Notes under the pieces: generated by a model | The model's database searches: none | What the model saw: only the letters and a program-made list of their open reading frames with translations | What the model was told of the DNA's origin: nothing | Program-made: the position numbers and the translations under genes | NCBI GenBank assembly: GCA_965249005.1 | Contig: CBDFLD010000013.1 | Span: 124,001-188,000 of the forward strand | Direction of reading: 5' to 3' | Source: CBDFLD01 sp965249005 | Lineage (GTDB): Bacteria > Acidobacteriota > UBA6911 | DNA: 64,000 nt | Shown: one piece after another, positions 33,980 through 43,332 of the stretch | Layout of the letters: the number at the start of each line of letters is the position of its first letter | How positions within the stretch are numbered: the stretch's first letter is position 1

Positions 33980-35081
33980 TTATCCTCGCAGGCTTCCTCG
34001 TTCGACCAAGTATTGGTAGATGAAGCCGTCGATGTCCCCGTCCAATACTCTGTCAGAGTCTGAGGATTCGTGTTTGGTCCGGTGGTCCTTGATCATTCGG
34101 TATGGGTGCAACACATAGGATCGGATCTGACTACCCCAAGCGATATCCAGCTTCGTGTCCTCAACTGCTTTGAGCTCCTTCTTCTTCTTTTCCTCTTCCA
34201 GATCGTAGAGGCGGGAGCGGAGGATCTTTCTCGCCATGTCCCGATTGCGAATCTGTGATCTCTCGTTCTGACAAGACACTACGATTCCGCTCGGAATGTG
34301 CGTAATGCGTACAGCTGAATCGGTGACATTGACGTGCTGGCCGCCCGCACCGGAAGACCGAAAGGTATCAATCCGTAGGTCCTTCTCCTCGATCTCCACT
34401 TCAATGCGATCATCGATTTCCGGCCAAACAAAAACGGAGGCAAAACTAGTATGTCTGCGAGAGGATGCATCAAACGGGGAAATTCGCACCAGGCGGTGTA
34501 CCCCGCTTTCAGCCGACAGTTTGCCGTACGCGTATGCTCCCTTGACCAGAAAAGTCGCGGATTTTATTCCCGCCTCCTCCCCATATTGATAGTCCAGTAT
34601 CTCGGTTCCATAAGAGGATCGCTCGGCATACCTCAAATACATCCGGACCAACATTTCAGCCCAGTCTTGAGATTCCGTTCCGCCGGCTCCCGGGTGCACG
34701 GTAACGATAGCGTTGGATTCATCGTGCTCTCCCGCCAGCAGCATTCGTATTTCGGTCCGCTGGGCATCGGCGGAAAGCCGATCAATTTCTCCCTCTAGAT
34801 CGGAGAGCACGTCTTCCCCTTCGCCTGCAAGTTCGAGTAGCGCCTGCAGGTCCGACAGCTCCGCCGACAGTCTCGTATCGAGATCCACCTCTTCTTCCAG
34901 TCGTCGTCTCAGCTGCAGGATCTCTTGAGCTGCCGTCTGATCGCTCCAGAAATCGGGTTGGGCCACTTTCTTTTCGATTTCGACAATCCGCGTACGCTTG
35001 TTTTCTGCATCAAAGATAACCTCGGATTTGCAGGATTTTTCCCTCTATCGACTGAACTCTATCACGAAGCTCCTCGAGCAT
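33980..35081 (-). CDS. prfB: Peptide chain release factor 2 with programmed +1 frameshift
   Basis: The 366-residue RF2 is read as two parts: 35081 to 35013 encodes 23 residues beginning MLEELRDRV, then +1 slippage at CTT TGA (35010-35015) continues from 35011. The second part holds the codon-recognition motif SPF (about residues 201-203) and the catalytic GGQ (about 246-248). RF2 reads UAA and UGA, so low RF2 lets the in-frame UGA be bypassed, which autoregulates the protein. GGGAGAG lies before the ATG. The start overlaps lnt by 20 bases. Starting at a downstream GTG would lose about 38 residues. Confidence 0.96.
35010..35025 (-). promoter_or_regulatory. prfB +1 recoding site
   Basis: On the minus strand the codons CGA GGT TAT CTT are followed by TGA T. 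The slippery CTT-TGA is the canonical RF2 frameshift site, and a purine-rich CGAGGT just upstream can act as the internal Shine-Dalgarno that stimulates slippage. Frames on each side join exactly. Confidence 0.93.
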
Positions 35082-36663
35082 TTTTCTCTCCCGGATTCAA
35101 ACCTAGTCTACTGATAAGACCCCGTCCAAGCGGCAGAAACACTATAATCGCCGTAATGATAACACAGAGAAGCGCGAACCAGTCTCCATAGCGACTGTAG
35201 ACACTCAGATCTCTTATGAACGAGAACCGACCCATGCAGGCCTCCCGTCGAAACAACTCACTTCTCTGCTGAATGCGTCCGGTCGGCTCGATAATCGCTG
35301 AAATACCTGAGTTTGCAGCGCGAAGAAAGAATCGTCGGTTTTCGACCGCCCTCCATCGAGCCATCGCCAGGTGTTGGAATGGAGCCGCAGAATTGCCATA
35401 CCAGCCGTCGTTGGTGAGGTTGACCAAGAGGTGGCTCCCACCACGGACGAAGCTGGAAACGAGATTCGGGAAAACCGCCTCGAAACAAATCGTAGCGCTT
35501 ACTTGCCCATCTCCCGCGGTAAAGATACGCGACTCTTTGCCCGGACTGAAATCACTCACGTCTCGAGATATCGAATCGACAAAGAAAAAGACGCTTCGCC
35601 ATGGGATGTACTCGCCGAACGGGACCAGGTGGATCTTGTCGTATCGCCCGACTGTGTTCCCCTGTGCATCCAGAAAATAGGCACTATTGAAGTAGCGGTC
35701 GGTATCTCCTCGATCGAGCGCGATGTTGTTGAAGATCAACCCCAGGGTAGCTCTCGTTGCTAGTTTCTGCGCGAAGGAGCGGTACTCCTCATCGAATTGG
35801 AACCACTTTGGAGATGGGGATTCTGGCAGCAGAATGAGATCCGGCCGCGGTGGTGGAAGATCCTCGGCCATTTCCCGATACCCTTCTTGGAACTTCCAGC
35901 GAAGAACCGATTCCGGCTCATCGAACGAGAGGTTACCCTGAAGTATAGCCACGGTCTTGCTTGGTTGGAGCTGGTGTGTCCATCTGTTCAGGCAATGGTG
36001 CCCGTAAATCAAGCTAGCGGCCACCTGGAGGACGCCGCAGCAGAAAAACATCCAGATAAACCTGCGTCGCGGGCCCACGATGACACACACCACCGCAGCA
36101 TTCATCCAGGCGATCAAGAACGATACGCCATACACCCCGGTGATGTCCGCAATCTGGATGACCTGCAGATAACTGGTTTGAGAATACCCGAGCTGTAACC
36201 ATGGAAATCCGCCGAATACTAGCACGTTGCGAAAGTACTCCATTGTCACCCAAACACAGGGGAACAGAATGCAAGCCAGTTCGCGCTTCTGGTTCCAGAC
36301 GAGGCGCGTCGCACCGCAGGCGACACCCCAAAAGCACCCTTGCAGAACGGGTAGCAGTAGAAAGACCAGCCAGCCCATCAGCGGGTACATATTTCCGTAG
36401 CGGATCAATACGCCGGGAATCCATACGAGCAAAAACGAAAACTGCACGGCTCCAGCGAGGACTCCACCCCAGAAAGCTCGAGCCACACTCGCGGACTTCA
36501 CCACGAAAAAAAGGAGAGGGAGGAGCGATATCCAGGCGAGATAGCCTTGGTCGATCCGAGGAAACGCCAGGAAGCTGAGGCCGGCACTCAATAGAGGCAG
36601 CCAATAGAGCTTCCATTCCTCAAGTACCCCACGTTTGAGGACAGGAGTACTAGGGTTGGGCAC
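35062..36663 (-). CDS. lnt: Apolipoprotein N-acyltransferase
   Basis: This 533-residue protein has about six N-terminal membrane helices and a C-terminal nitrilase domain. The catalytic triad is visible: Glu in LPESPSP, Lys in YDKIHLVPFGEYIP and Cys in ICFEAVFPN. Lnt adds the third acyl chain to lipoproteins in the inner membrane. The frame begins with GTG at 36663 inside the SPOR gene's 3' end (14-base overlap), and no better start was seen. A final helix near the C-terminus is normal for Lnt. Confidence 0.95.
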   Translation of the reverse strand: MPNPSTPVLKRGVLEEWKLYWLPLLSAGLSFLAFPRIDQGYLAWISLLPLLFFVVKSASVARAFWGGVLAGAVQFSFLLVWIPGVLIRYGNMYPLMGWLVFLLLPVLQGCFWGVACGATRLVWNQKRELACILFPCVWVTMEYFRNVLVFGGFPWLQLGYSQTSYLQVIQIADITGVYGVSFLIAWMNAAVVCVIVGPRRRFIWMFFCCGVLQVAASLIYGHHCLNRWTHQLQPSKTVAILQGNLSFDEPESVLRWKFQEGYREMAEDLPPPRPDLILLPESPSPKWFQFDEEYRSFAQKLATRATLGLIFNNIALDRGDTDRYFNSAYFLDAQGNTVGRYDKIHLVPFGEYIPWRSVFFFVDSISRDVSDFSPGKESRIFTAGDGQVSATICFEAVFPNLVSSFVRGGSHLLVNLTNDGWYGNSAAPFQHLAMARWRAVENRRFFLRAANSGISAIIEPTGRIQQRSELFRREACMGRFSFIRDLSVYSRYGDWFALLCVIITAIIVFLPLGRGLISRLGLNPGEKNARGAS

Positions 36664-37312
36664 TGGGCAGGTTAGTGGCTATGAACGAAGAAAACCCATC
36701 GTTCTTGAGTTTGAGCTGCATCGACTTGGCTTCGCCCCTCGTCTTGAAGCGACCGACCTTCAGCCGATAGAGGGTTCCACCCCCGGAGGGAGGATCAAAC
36801 CGAAAATTGTAGCCTCTCGATCGAAGCGCTGCCACCGTATCGCGCGCACTGTTGCGATCCTTGAAAGCACCCAACTGGACACTGTAGGTATCGCCACCCG
36901 GGCTCGATGCCGGGGTGGCAACCGCAGGGGGTCTCTGTGGCCGCTTCACCGGCTCTGCCACTCGCGGCTCGGGCACTGCAGCGGCTTGTTCCGGAGCCTT
37001 AGCTCTTTCTTCCGCTGGCAACGCCGCCTCCCCGCTCTTACTCTGCGCGTTTTTGTACCAATCGAGCGTTTCTCCTTCGACTGTTTCCTCGTCCCCCACC
37101 GCTGCGACGCTCGGCACTCCCTCTTCCGCAGGTACATCCAGAGGGCCGGCGGCCCCGGTATTCACTGCTTCCGCTTGCAGGGTTTGTTTCTTCCCTTCGA
37201 CAAAGCCGAACAGGAAAAACGCCGCGCAAAGCGCCATAAGGAGCACAAACGCAACGATCAGCTTGCGGTTGTCCAAAACGAGTTCGAGCCCAGAATCCGT
37301 GTTCTCTTCCAT
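36650..37312 (-). CDS. SPOR-domain membrane protein
   Basis: A short cytosolic leader precedes one membrane helix (VAFVLLMALCAAFFLFGFVEG). After it comes an acidic/proline-rich periplasmic linker. A C-terminal SPOR domain of about 75 residues has YSVQLGAFKDRNSARDTV and YRLKVGRFKTRGEAKSM. SPOR domains bind denuded septal peptidoglycan glycans, so a division-site role is likely. It lies 13 bases after the slipin gene and overlaps lnt. Confidence 0.9.
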   Translation of the reverse strand: MEENTDSGLELVLDNRKLIVAFVLLMALCAAFFLFGFVEGKKQTLQAEAVNTGAAGPLDVPAEEGVPSVAAVGDEETVEGETLDWYKNAQSKSGEAALPAEERAKAPEQAAAVPEPRVAEPVKRPQRPPAVATPASSPGGDTYSVQLGAFKDRNSARDTVAALRSRGYNFRFDPPSGGGTLYRLKVGRFKTRGEAKSMQLKLKNDGFSSFIATNLPSAQP

Positions 37313-37325
37313 AGACCATCCTCAC

Positions 37326-38084
37326 CTACGATTTGTCGCCTGTCCATATCTTAAAGAGTTCAATCGGGACAGGGAACACCACAGTCGTATTTTTTTCGAC
37401 CCCGATATCGCTCAGAGTCTGCAAGTAGCGAAGCTGGATTGCCACTGGCTCCTTGCTAATGACAGCGGATGCTTCGGCGAGGCGGCCCGCAGCCTGGAAC
37501 TCCCCTTCTGCGTGAATGATCTTCGCCCGCTTTTCCCTTTCCGCTTCCGCCTGTTTCGCCATTGCGCGCTGCATTTCTTGCGGCAGGTCGACTTGCTTGA
37601 CCTCCACCAGACTCACCTTGATGCCCCATGCGTCAGTCTGCTGGTCCAGGATTTCCTGCAACTTGACGTTGAGCTTCTCCCGGTTGCTGAGCAAGTCGTC
37701 CAATTCCACTTCCCCCAGGACCGACCTCAAAGTCGTCTGAGCCAGCTGGGAAGTAGCATAAAGATAATTCTCGACCTCGACAATGGCTTTGGTGGCATCG
37801 AGCACACGAAAGTACACGATCGCATTGACCTTCACGGATACGTTGTCCGCCGTGATGATGTCCTGGGGAGGAACGTCCAGCGTCACCGTGCGCAGCCCCA
37901 CGCGCACCATCTTGTACACCGGCCAGAAAACAAAGACCAGGCCAGGACCTTGGGCTTTCGGCATCAAGCGGCCCAGTCGAAAGATGACCGCCCGCTCGTA
38001 TTCTCGAAGGACATTCACCGTACTCCATAGATATAAGAGAACCACCCCAACGCCAAAAAGCACCGACATGTTGTCTTGCATCAT
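37326..38084 (-). CDS. SPFH/band-7 protein (slipin, stomatin-like)
   Basis: This 252-residue slipin has an N-terminal membrane hairpin, the band-7 motif REYERAVIFRLGRL, and DVPPQDIITADNVSVKVNAIVYFRV typical of stomatin-like proteins. A helix with Glu/Ala repeats (AKQAEAEREKRAKIIHAEGEFQAA) follows. It starts 8 bases downstream of an NfeD-type protease. The nfeD-slipin pair is widely conserved, and the protease is known to cut stomatin in Pyrococcus. Confidence 0.94.
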   Translation of the reverse strand: MMQDNMSVLFGVGVVLLYLWSTVNVLREYERAVIFRLGRLMPKAQGPGLVFVFWPVYKMVRVGLRTVTLDVPPQDIITADNVSVKVNAIVYFRVLDATKAIVEVENYLYATSQLAQTTLRSVLGEVELDDLLSNREKLNVKLQEILDQQTDAWGIKVSLVEVKQVDLPQEMQRAMAKQAEAEREKRAKIIHAEGEFQAAGRLAEASAVISKEPVAIQLRYLQTLSDIGVEKNTTVVFPVPIELFKIWTGDKS

Positions 38085-38091
38085 TCCTCCC

Positions 38092-39441
38092 TCAAGGGCT
38101 GGGTTCTTCCTGCGATGACTGCGATGACTGGCTTGGTTCCGGCGTCTCTTCCACCACTAGAACAAGGTCGGTCACTGCAACCACTCTCACTGCGCGACCC
38201 GGAGCGATCGCGCTCGAGGATCGGGCATTCCAGTGCTCGCCGCGAATCTTGACCCGACCTTGCAGGTGGATCTCGCTGTCGGTCGCTCCTATCAGCCCGA
38301 TCATCCCTTCGGCCCCGGTCGCTACCGGTTGGCCGAACGAACGAAACATGGCGACGAGCAAGATAGTGAATATTACCCCAAACGGGAAAGCTACCGAAAA
38401 CGCGGTCCAGCTTCCAATGCCGACGGCGGGGTCTGGTGTATCTACCAGGATCAGAAGACCAAAAATCATCGCGGCGACACCTCCAAAACCGAGGATGCCG
38501 AATCCCTGAATTTTGACCTCGGCTACAAAGAGCCCAATTGCTAGAAGCACTAGGAGCACTCCCACGAAATTGATCGGCAGAAAGGAGAAGCCCAGAATGG
38601 CCAACAACAAACAGATCCCTCCGATCACACCGGGAGCGATGAATCCTGGGTTGGAAAACTCGAAAAAAAGAAGGATGACTCCAACCAGACCTAGGAGCAA
38701 CGCTAGGTTGGGTTGCGTCAACGTTGAAAGAAACCTCTGTCGCGTCGTCATCTTATATTCGACAATCGACAGCCCCTGGGTTCGCAGCTCCTTCTCGTGT
38801 CCCGAGAATAGTCGGACCTTGTAACCTTCGAGGCGGGCCAGCAACTCCACCTCACTCGGGGCCACCAGATCCACGAGGTTGTGCTCCAGGGCCTCTGAGT
38901 CCGTAAAGGACTTGCTTTCCCGGACGCCCTTTTCCGCCTCTTCAATATTTCGATTGCGCTTGCTGGCAATACTACGGAGGAAGGCCATGGCGTTGCTCGT
39001 CACCTTTTCCGCCAAGGCCTTGCCGGCTTCACCACCGTCTACTGGAAATCCTCCGATCGCCATCAGCGGGTGCGCCGCCCCGGTGTTTGTTCCCGGGGCC
39101 ATCGCCGCCACGTCCGCGGCAAGAAGGATGAAGAACCCGGCGGAGGCGGCCTTGGCTCCGCTAGGTGCCACGTAGACTACAATGGGGACCTTGCTACCGA
39201 GCATCCGCGAGATAATGGCCTCCATCGAGGTAGCCAGCCCACCGGGGGTGTGTATCCGAATCAACAACAGTTCTGCGGAGTCGCTCTCGGCCTGTTCGAT
39301 GCCGTCAATGACAAACTCGGCGGTAATCGGGTTGATCGCGCCTTCCAACTCCATGCGCGCAATGTTTGCAAACGCGTGTCCTGGAAGCATCGCCGCAGTC
39401 AGGTAGGCACAGGTGATTGCACCTGTGAGTAGAAAGCGCAT
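38092..39441 (-). CDS. NfeD-family membrane-bound ClpP-class serine protease
   Basis: This 449-residue long NfeD (1510-N type) has a signal peptide. A ClpP-like protease domain has the nucleophile Ser in GAKAASAGFFILLAAD and a candidate Lys in SIASKRNRN. Four or more membrane helices (about residues 235-370) follow, then a C-terminal OB-fold NfeD domain (IGLIGATDSEIHLQGRVKIRGE). It probably degrades or regulates the neighbouring slipin. It is the promoter-proximal gene of the long run ending in ptsI. Confidence 0.93.
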   Translation of the reverse strand: MRFLLTGAITCAYLTAAMLPGHAFANIARMELEGAINPITAEFVIDGIEQAESDSAELLLIRIHTPGGLATSMEAIISRMLGSKVPIVVYVAPSGAKAASAGFFILLAADVAAMAPGTNTGAAHPLMAIGGFPVDGGEAGKALAEKVTSNAMAFLRSIASKRNRNIEEAEKGVRESKSFTDSEALEHNLVDLVAPSEVELLARLEGYKVRLFSGHEKELRTQGLSIVEYKMTTRQRFLSTLTQPNLALLLGLVGVILLFFEFSNPGFIAPGVIGGICLLLAILGFSFLPINFVGVLLVLLAIGLFVAEVKIQGFGILGFGGVAAMIFGLLILVDTPDPAVGIGSWTAFSVAFPFGVIFTILLVAMFRSFGQPVATGAEGMIGLIGATDSEIHLQGRVKIRGEHWNARSSSAIAPGRAVRVVAVTDLVLVVEETPEPSQSSQSSQEEPSP

Positions 39442-39458
39442 GCTGGACCCCTGCGTAC

Positions 39459-39467
39459 ATCATAACA
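39459..39467 (-). promoter_or_regulatory. Candidate extended -10 promoter of the nfeD run
   Basis: The minus strand reads TGTTATGAT, an extended -10 (TGn plus TATGAT), 18 bases before the nfeD start. No convincing -35 exists at the standard distance, which extended -10 promoters can tolerate. Confidence 0.4.
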
Positions 39468-39522
39468 CAGGACAACAACGCAACCGTCCCGTCGCAGAGC
39501 ACTCCCGGACCCGCACCGCGCT

Positions 39523-40452
39523 TCAAATCTGCCGGAACTGACGCTCCGCGAGATACGAGGAACGCACCAGCGGACCGGACTCCACATGTCGAAAGCTCAA
39601 GCCCTCGGCGTATCGCTGGAGCTCCGAAAACTCCGCGGGTGGATAATAGCGATCCACCGGGAGGTGGTTTCGAGTCGGCTGCAGATACTGCCCGATGGTG
39701 ATGATGTCGACCCCGTGGGATTCAAGGTCATGAAGAGTTTCCAGGATTTCGTCCCGACGCTCCCCTAGACCGATCATGAGACTTGACTTGGTCGGTATCG
39801 TTTCATCGATGTCTTTCGCACGCCGCAGCTGCTCCAGCGAGCGCTGATAGCGTGATCCGGCTCGAGCGATGGGGTAAAGACGAGGAACGGTTTCAATATT
39901 GTGCGCCAGAACGTCAGGCCGCGCCTCGACCACCGCGCGGAGCGCGGCAAGGCTTCCCCGAAAATCCGGGATCAGCACTTCTACCTGGATTTCTAGGCAC
40001 TCCCTACGTAGCTCATGGATCGTTTCAGCAAAGATGCTCGCTCCGCCGTCCACGAGATCATCCCGGTCCACGGATGTTATCACCGCATAACGGAGTCCGA
40101 GCCTTTGAACCGCAGATGCAACACGCTTTGGCTCCTGCGGATCGTAAACTTCTGGTCTGCCGCTCTTGACGGAACAGAATCCGCAGGAACGCGTGCAGAT
40201 ATCGCCCAGAATCATGAAGGTTGCGGTTCCGGCACTCCAGCACTCGGCGATATTGGGGCAGCGTGCATCCTCGCACACGGTGTTGAGTTTCTGGTTGCGG
40301 ACCAGTTTCTTGAGCTCGAAAAAACGGTCTCCGCCCGGAAGCCGGACCTTGAGCCAATCAGGCCTGGCAGCTCGCACGGCCAATCCTGATTCGACGGGGG
40401 GTATAATCTTGAAGTCCTCGTTCTCCATCTTGCTTCGGGCGCTCGGTTTCAT
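39523..40452 (-). CDS. lipA: Lipoyl synthase
   Basis: This 309-residue radical SAM enzyme has the auxiliary cluster motif CEDARCPNIAEC and the radical SAM motif CTRSCGFC. It inserts two sulfurs into octanoyl groups on lipoyl domains. The C-terminal Ser for the auxiliary cluster is present (VRSSY). The start could be ATG 40452 or ATG 40428, as both contexts lack a strong ribosome site. No lipB is adjacent. Confidence 0.96.
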   Translation of the reverse strand: MKPSARSKMENEDFKIIPPVESGLAVRAARPDWLKVRLPGGDRFFELKKLVRNQKLNTVCEDARCPNIAECWSAGTATFMILGDICTRSCGFCSVKSGRPEVYDPQEPKRVASAVQRLGLRYAVITSVDRDDLVDGGASIFAETIHELRRECLEIQVEVLIPDFRGSLAALRAVVEARPDVLAHNIETVPRLYPIARAGSRYQRSLEQLRRAKDIDETIPTKSSLMIGLGERRDEILETLHDLESHGVDIITIGQYLQPTRNHLPVDRYYPPAEFSELQRYAEGLSFRHVESGPLVRSSYLAERQFRQI

Positions 40453-40585
40453 GGCGTATCGGAAGGTCAGGGTACAGCATCACGAACAATGCTGCCGTCC
40501 AGCCAAAACCCAAAGCGAATTGTAACATGCCACGGGTCCGGAAGCTGCGTGAAGTCTCCGCCGTCGATAGTCGGGGTTTGCGCTC

Positions 40586-41437
40586 TCAAGAAATAGTCGG
40601 ATAGGATCCTAACATCTGGAAATAGAGTGTCATTTCCCGAAGGTGCCGCAGCGCGTTGGAACAAGTTTGACTGCGAACGTCGCTCTGCAGATCGACGTAA
40701 AACAGATACTGCCAGGGTCTTCCCGGTATCGGTCGCGATTCAATCTTGGTTAGGTCGATGTTGCGCAACGCAAAGACGGACAAAACCTTAAAAAGTGCGG
40801 CGGGCTCGTTTCTGACACCGAACACGATCGAAGTCTTGGGCCCGCCCCGTGGAGAGTCCCGCCGTCGAGCCAGGGCAAGAAATCGTGTGAAATTCTCCGG
40901 ATTGTCTTCGATTCCCGATTTCATGATTTTCATGCGGTACATTCGAGCCGCCCCTGCTGACGCAATGGCGGCAGCATTCTCGAGCTGATTGTCTCGAATG
41001 TACTTGACGCTTCCTGCAGTGTCGTAGAATGAGATTTTTTCGACACGCTTGAGCTTCTTCAACAATCCCTGACATTGAGCCAGGGCCACCGGATGGGAGT
41101 AGATACTCTTGATCTGGGACAGTCGCGTGTTTCGCCCGGCAATCAGATGATGCTCGATGCGGAGAAACGTCTCTCCGATCGCTTCCAGGGAGTACCTTGT
41201 GAGCAGGTCGAAATTCTGATGAATACTACCCGCAAGAGAATTCTCAATTGGAATTACCGCGTAGCGGGATTTCTTCTTTGCAACACTTTCGAAAACCGCT
41301 TCGAAATGTGGGCACGGCACGGCGTCGATCCGATGCCGGAAGATCCGATGAGCGGCAGCCTGGCTGAACGCACCAGGTTCTCCCTGGAACGCTACCTTTG
41401 TACCATCGGGAACTTTCAAGAATCGAAGCTTCTTCAT
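40586..41437 (-). CDS. pheA: Prephenate dehydratase
   Basis: The stand-alone (non-fused) enzyme is 283 residues. The catalytic periplasmic-binding-like domain has FQGEPGAFSQAAA, VIPIENSLAGSI and the TRF motif (ENFTRFLAL) with its catalytic Thr. A C-terminal ACT domain has ESRPIPGRPWQYLFYVD, the Phe-sensing ESRP motif. No chorismate mutase domain is present. I take ATG 41437; an in-frame GTG at 41488 would overlap leuA by 23 bases. Feedback inhibition by Phe is predicted from the intact ACT motif. Confidence 0.95.
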   Translation of the reverse strand: MKKLRFLKVPDGTKVAFQGEPGAFSQAAAHRIFRHRIDAVPCPHFEAVFESVAKKKSRYAVIPIENSLAGSIHQNFDLLTRYSLEAIGETFLRIEHHLIAGRNTRLSQIKSIYSHPVALAQCQGLLKKLKRVEKISFYDTAGSVKYIRDNQLENAAAIASAGAARMYRMKIMKSGIEDNPENFTRFLALARRRDSPRGGPKTSIVFGVRNEPAALFKVLSVFALRNIDLTKIESRPIPGRPWQYLFYVDLQSDVRSQTCSNALRHLREMTLYFQMLGSYPTIS

Positions 41438-41465
41438 GCGGAACGCTGCCGGGGACGATACCGCC

Positions 41466-43028
41466 TCATCCGGCGGACGCCGAACCACCCTGATGCTCCT
41501 GCTGATGCTCCTCGACTGCCATCCTGTAGTGGAACAGCTTGTTGACGGCGTTCAGATAGGCGCGCGCACTGGCGTCCATGATATCGGTGCTCGCGGCCTT
41601 ACCAATGATTGTCATCTCGCCGAACTTCACTTTCATGAAGACCTCCCCCACTGCGTCCTTTCCGCGCGTGACACTACGTACGTTGTAGTCGAGCAGCCTT
41701 CCCCGGATATTCGTGATTCGATCGATCGAATTCAAGGTGGCATCCACCGGTCCGTCTCCGATCGCAGAGTCCTTGTGAAGCTGGCCGTCTCTTTCCAACG
41801 CAATGCTCGCACTCGCCTGGATTTGGTTGCCTCCATTCGTCTGAATGTATTTGAGCTTATAGATCTCCGGGAAAATCTGAACCCCGTCACGCACGATCAC
41901 AATCAAGTCGTCATCATAGACTTCTTTCTTCTGGTCGGCGACTTTCTTGAAAAGCACGTAAGCCTTTTCGAGCTCCGAGCTTCCCAAGTCGAACCCAAGT
42001 TCTTTGTATTTCAGTTTGAGCGCGTGCCTTCCAGAGTGCTTTCCCATGATCAGCTTGCTGTCTTTGAGCCCCACGCTGTCGGGCCGCATGATTTCGTAAG
42101 TGGATTTCTCCTTGATCACGCCGTCTTGATGGATCCCGGCTTCATGTGCGAACGCGTTCCGGCCCACGATCGCTTTGTTGGCCTGAACCATCAAACCCGT
42201 AAGGTTGGCCAACAACTGGCTCGAGGGATATACCTCCTCCGTGTCCACACCGGTGCGAAGTCCGAAGACATCGAATCGGACCTTCAAGGCCATGACGATC
42301 TCCTCGAGCGAGGCGTTTCCTGCACGCTCTCCGATACCGTTGATGGTGCACTCGACCTGGCGGGCGCCGTTTTGCACTGCAATCAGGGAGTTGGCAACGG
42401 CGAGCCCCAAATCATTGTGACAATGAACAGAGATGATGGCACGATCGATGTTCTTCACGTGCGCTCGAATGTATTGAATACAGTCTCCAAATTCCCCAGG
42501 GGCCGCATATCCCACTGTGTCAGGTATGTTGACGACACCAGCGCCGGCTTCGATCGCAGCCTCCAGAACTCGACACAGGAATTGCAGGTCGGTCCTCGAA
42601 GCATCTTCTGCTGAAAACTCGACATCGTCGCACAGGCCCCGGGCATAGCGAACCGCCTTCACAGCGCTCTCGAGAACCTCCTCCTCAGACTTTTTCAGCT
42701 TGTATTTCAGGTGGATATCCGAGGTCGCAATGAACGTGTGAATCCTCGGCTTCGAAGCATATTGGACAGCTTCCCAGCAACGATCGATGTCCCCCCTACT
42801 CGCTCGAGCCAGCCCGGCGATCGTAACCGTCCGCACTTCCTGAGAGATCCTCTTTACCGCCTCGAAGTCTCCGTCAGAAGAAATAGGGAAGCCGGCTTCA
42901 ATGACATCCACATGGAGCTTTTCCAACTGACGCGCCAGAATCAGTTTTTCTTCCAGATTCATGCTCGCGCCAGGAGATTGCTCTCCGTCTCTCAATGTGG
43001 TGTCAAAAATATGAACATAGTCGCTCAT
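41466..43028 (-). CDS. leuA: 2-isopropylmalate synthase
   Basis: This 520-residue LeuA has DTTLRDGEQSPGASM at the N-terminus and a TIM barrel with HCHNDLGLAVANS and NGIGERAGNASLEE. A C-terminal LeuA regulatory domain follows (from about residue 390), so leucine feedback inhibition is likely. It makes the first intermediate of leucine synthesis. The other leu genes are not in the window. It is preceded by a ~300-base leader. Confidence 0.97.
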   Translation of the reverse strand: MSDYVHIFDTTLRDGEQSPGASMNLEEKLILARQLEKLHVDVIEAGFPISSDGDFEAVKRISQEVRTVTIAGLARASRGDIDRCWEAVQYASKPRIHTFIATSDIHLKYKLKKSEEEVLESAVKAVRYARGLCDDVEFSAEDASRTDLQFLCRVLEAAIEAGAGVVNIPDTVGYAAPGEFGDCIQYIRAHVKNIDRAIISVHCHNDLGLAVANSLIAVQNGARQVECTINGIGERAGNASLEEIVMALKVRFDVFGLRTGVDTEEVYPSSQLLANLTGLMVQANKAIVGRNAFAHEAGIHQDGVIKEKSTYEIMRPDSVGLKDSKLIMGKHSGRHALKLKYKELGFDLGSSELEKAYVLFKKVADQKKEVYDDDLIVIVRDGVQIFPEIYKLKYIQTNGGNQIQASASIALERDGQLHKDSAIGDGPVDATLNSIDRITNIRGRLLDYNVRSVTRGKDAVGEVFMKVKFGEMTIIGKAASTDIMDASARAYLNAVNKLFHYRMAVEEHQQEHQGGSASAG

Positions 43029-43332
43029 TACCGCTCTCCTTTGGCTATTCTCTCCGATCGGTGGGGCCCGGAGCGTGTCGATTCATCGGGCTATTGTGAC
43101 AAGATGCTGAGCCATAGCGAGGTGCGGGCTCGGTGGGGTTTCTCCAGAACGGTAGACATGGAATGATCTAACTCTAATAGCGGGCCTCTCCTGCCCCTTC
43201 AACACCTAGACCAGGGAAACCTAGGACACGCTAATCCGGTACGCTGTCAGGTTACTCTGTCACAAGGCTTTGTCAAGTCAATTTCGCTGTCCGGCCGGCT
43301 ACGAGGAGCATTGCTGTAACCCTTCCTTTCCC
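43029..43332 (-). promoter_or_regulatory. Leader and probable promoter region of leuA
   Basis: No protein gene is supported. On the minus strand TTGACA (43271-43276), 16 bases and TAACCT (43249-43254) form a moderate promoter about 220 bases before leuA. The leader includes a tiny frame at 43091-43159 ending SLWLSILSQ (4 Leu in 22 codons) without a ribosome site. It is followed at once by a stem gcccg/cgggc at 43066-43091. Leucine attenuation is possible but not established. Confidence 0.4.

Noticed and set aside
36915..38030. 371-codon plus-strand frame opposite the SPOR and slipin genes
   Set aside because: Both minus-strand genes have clear domains and coupled spacing; the plus frame has none.
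41436..42614. 392-codon plus-strand frame opposite leuA
   Set aside because: Antisense shadow of leuA; composition reflects reversed codons and there is no family signal.
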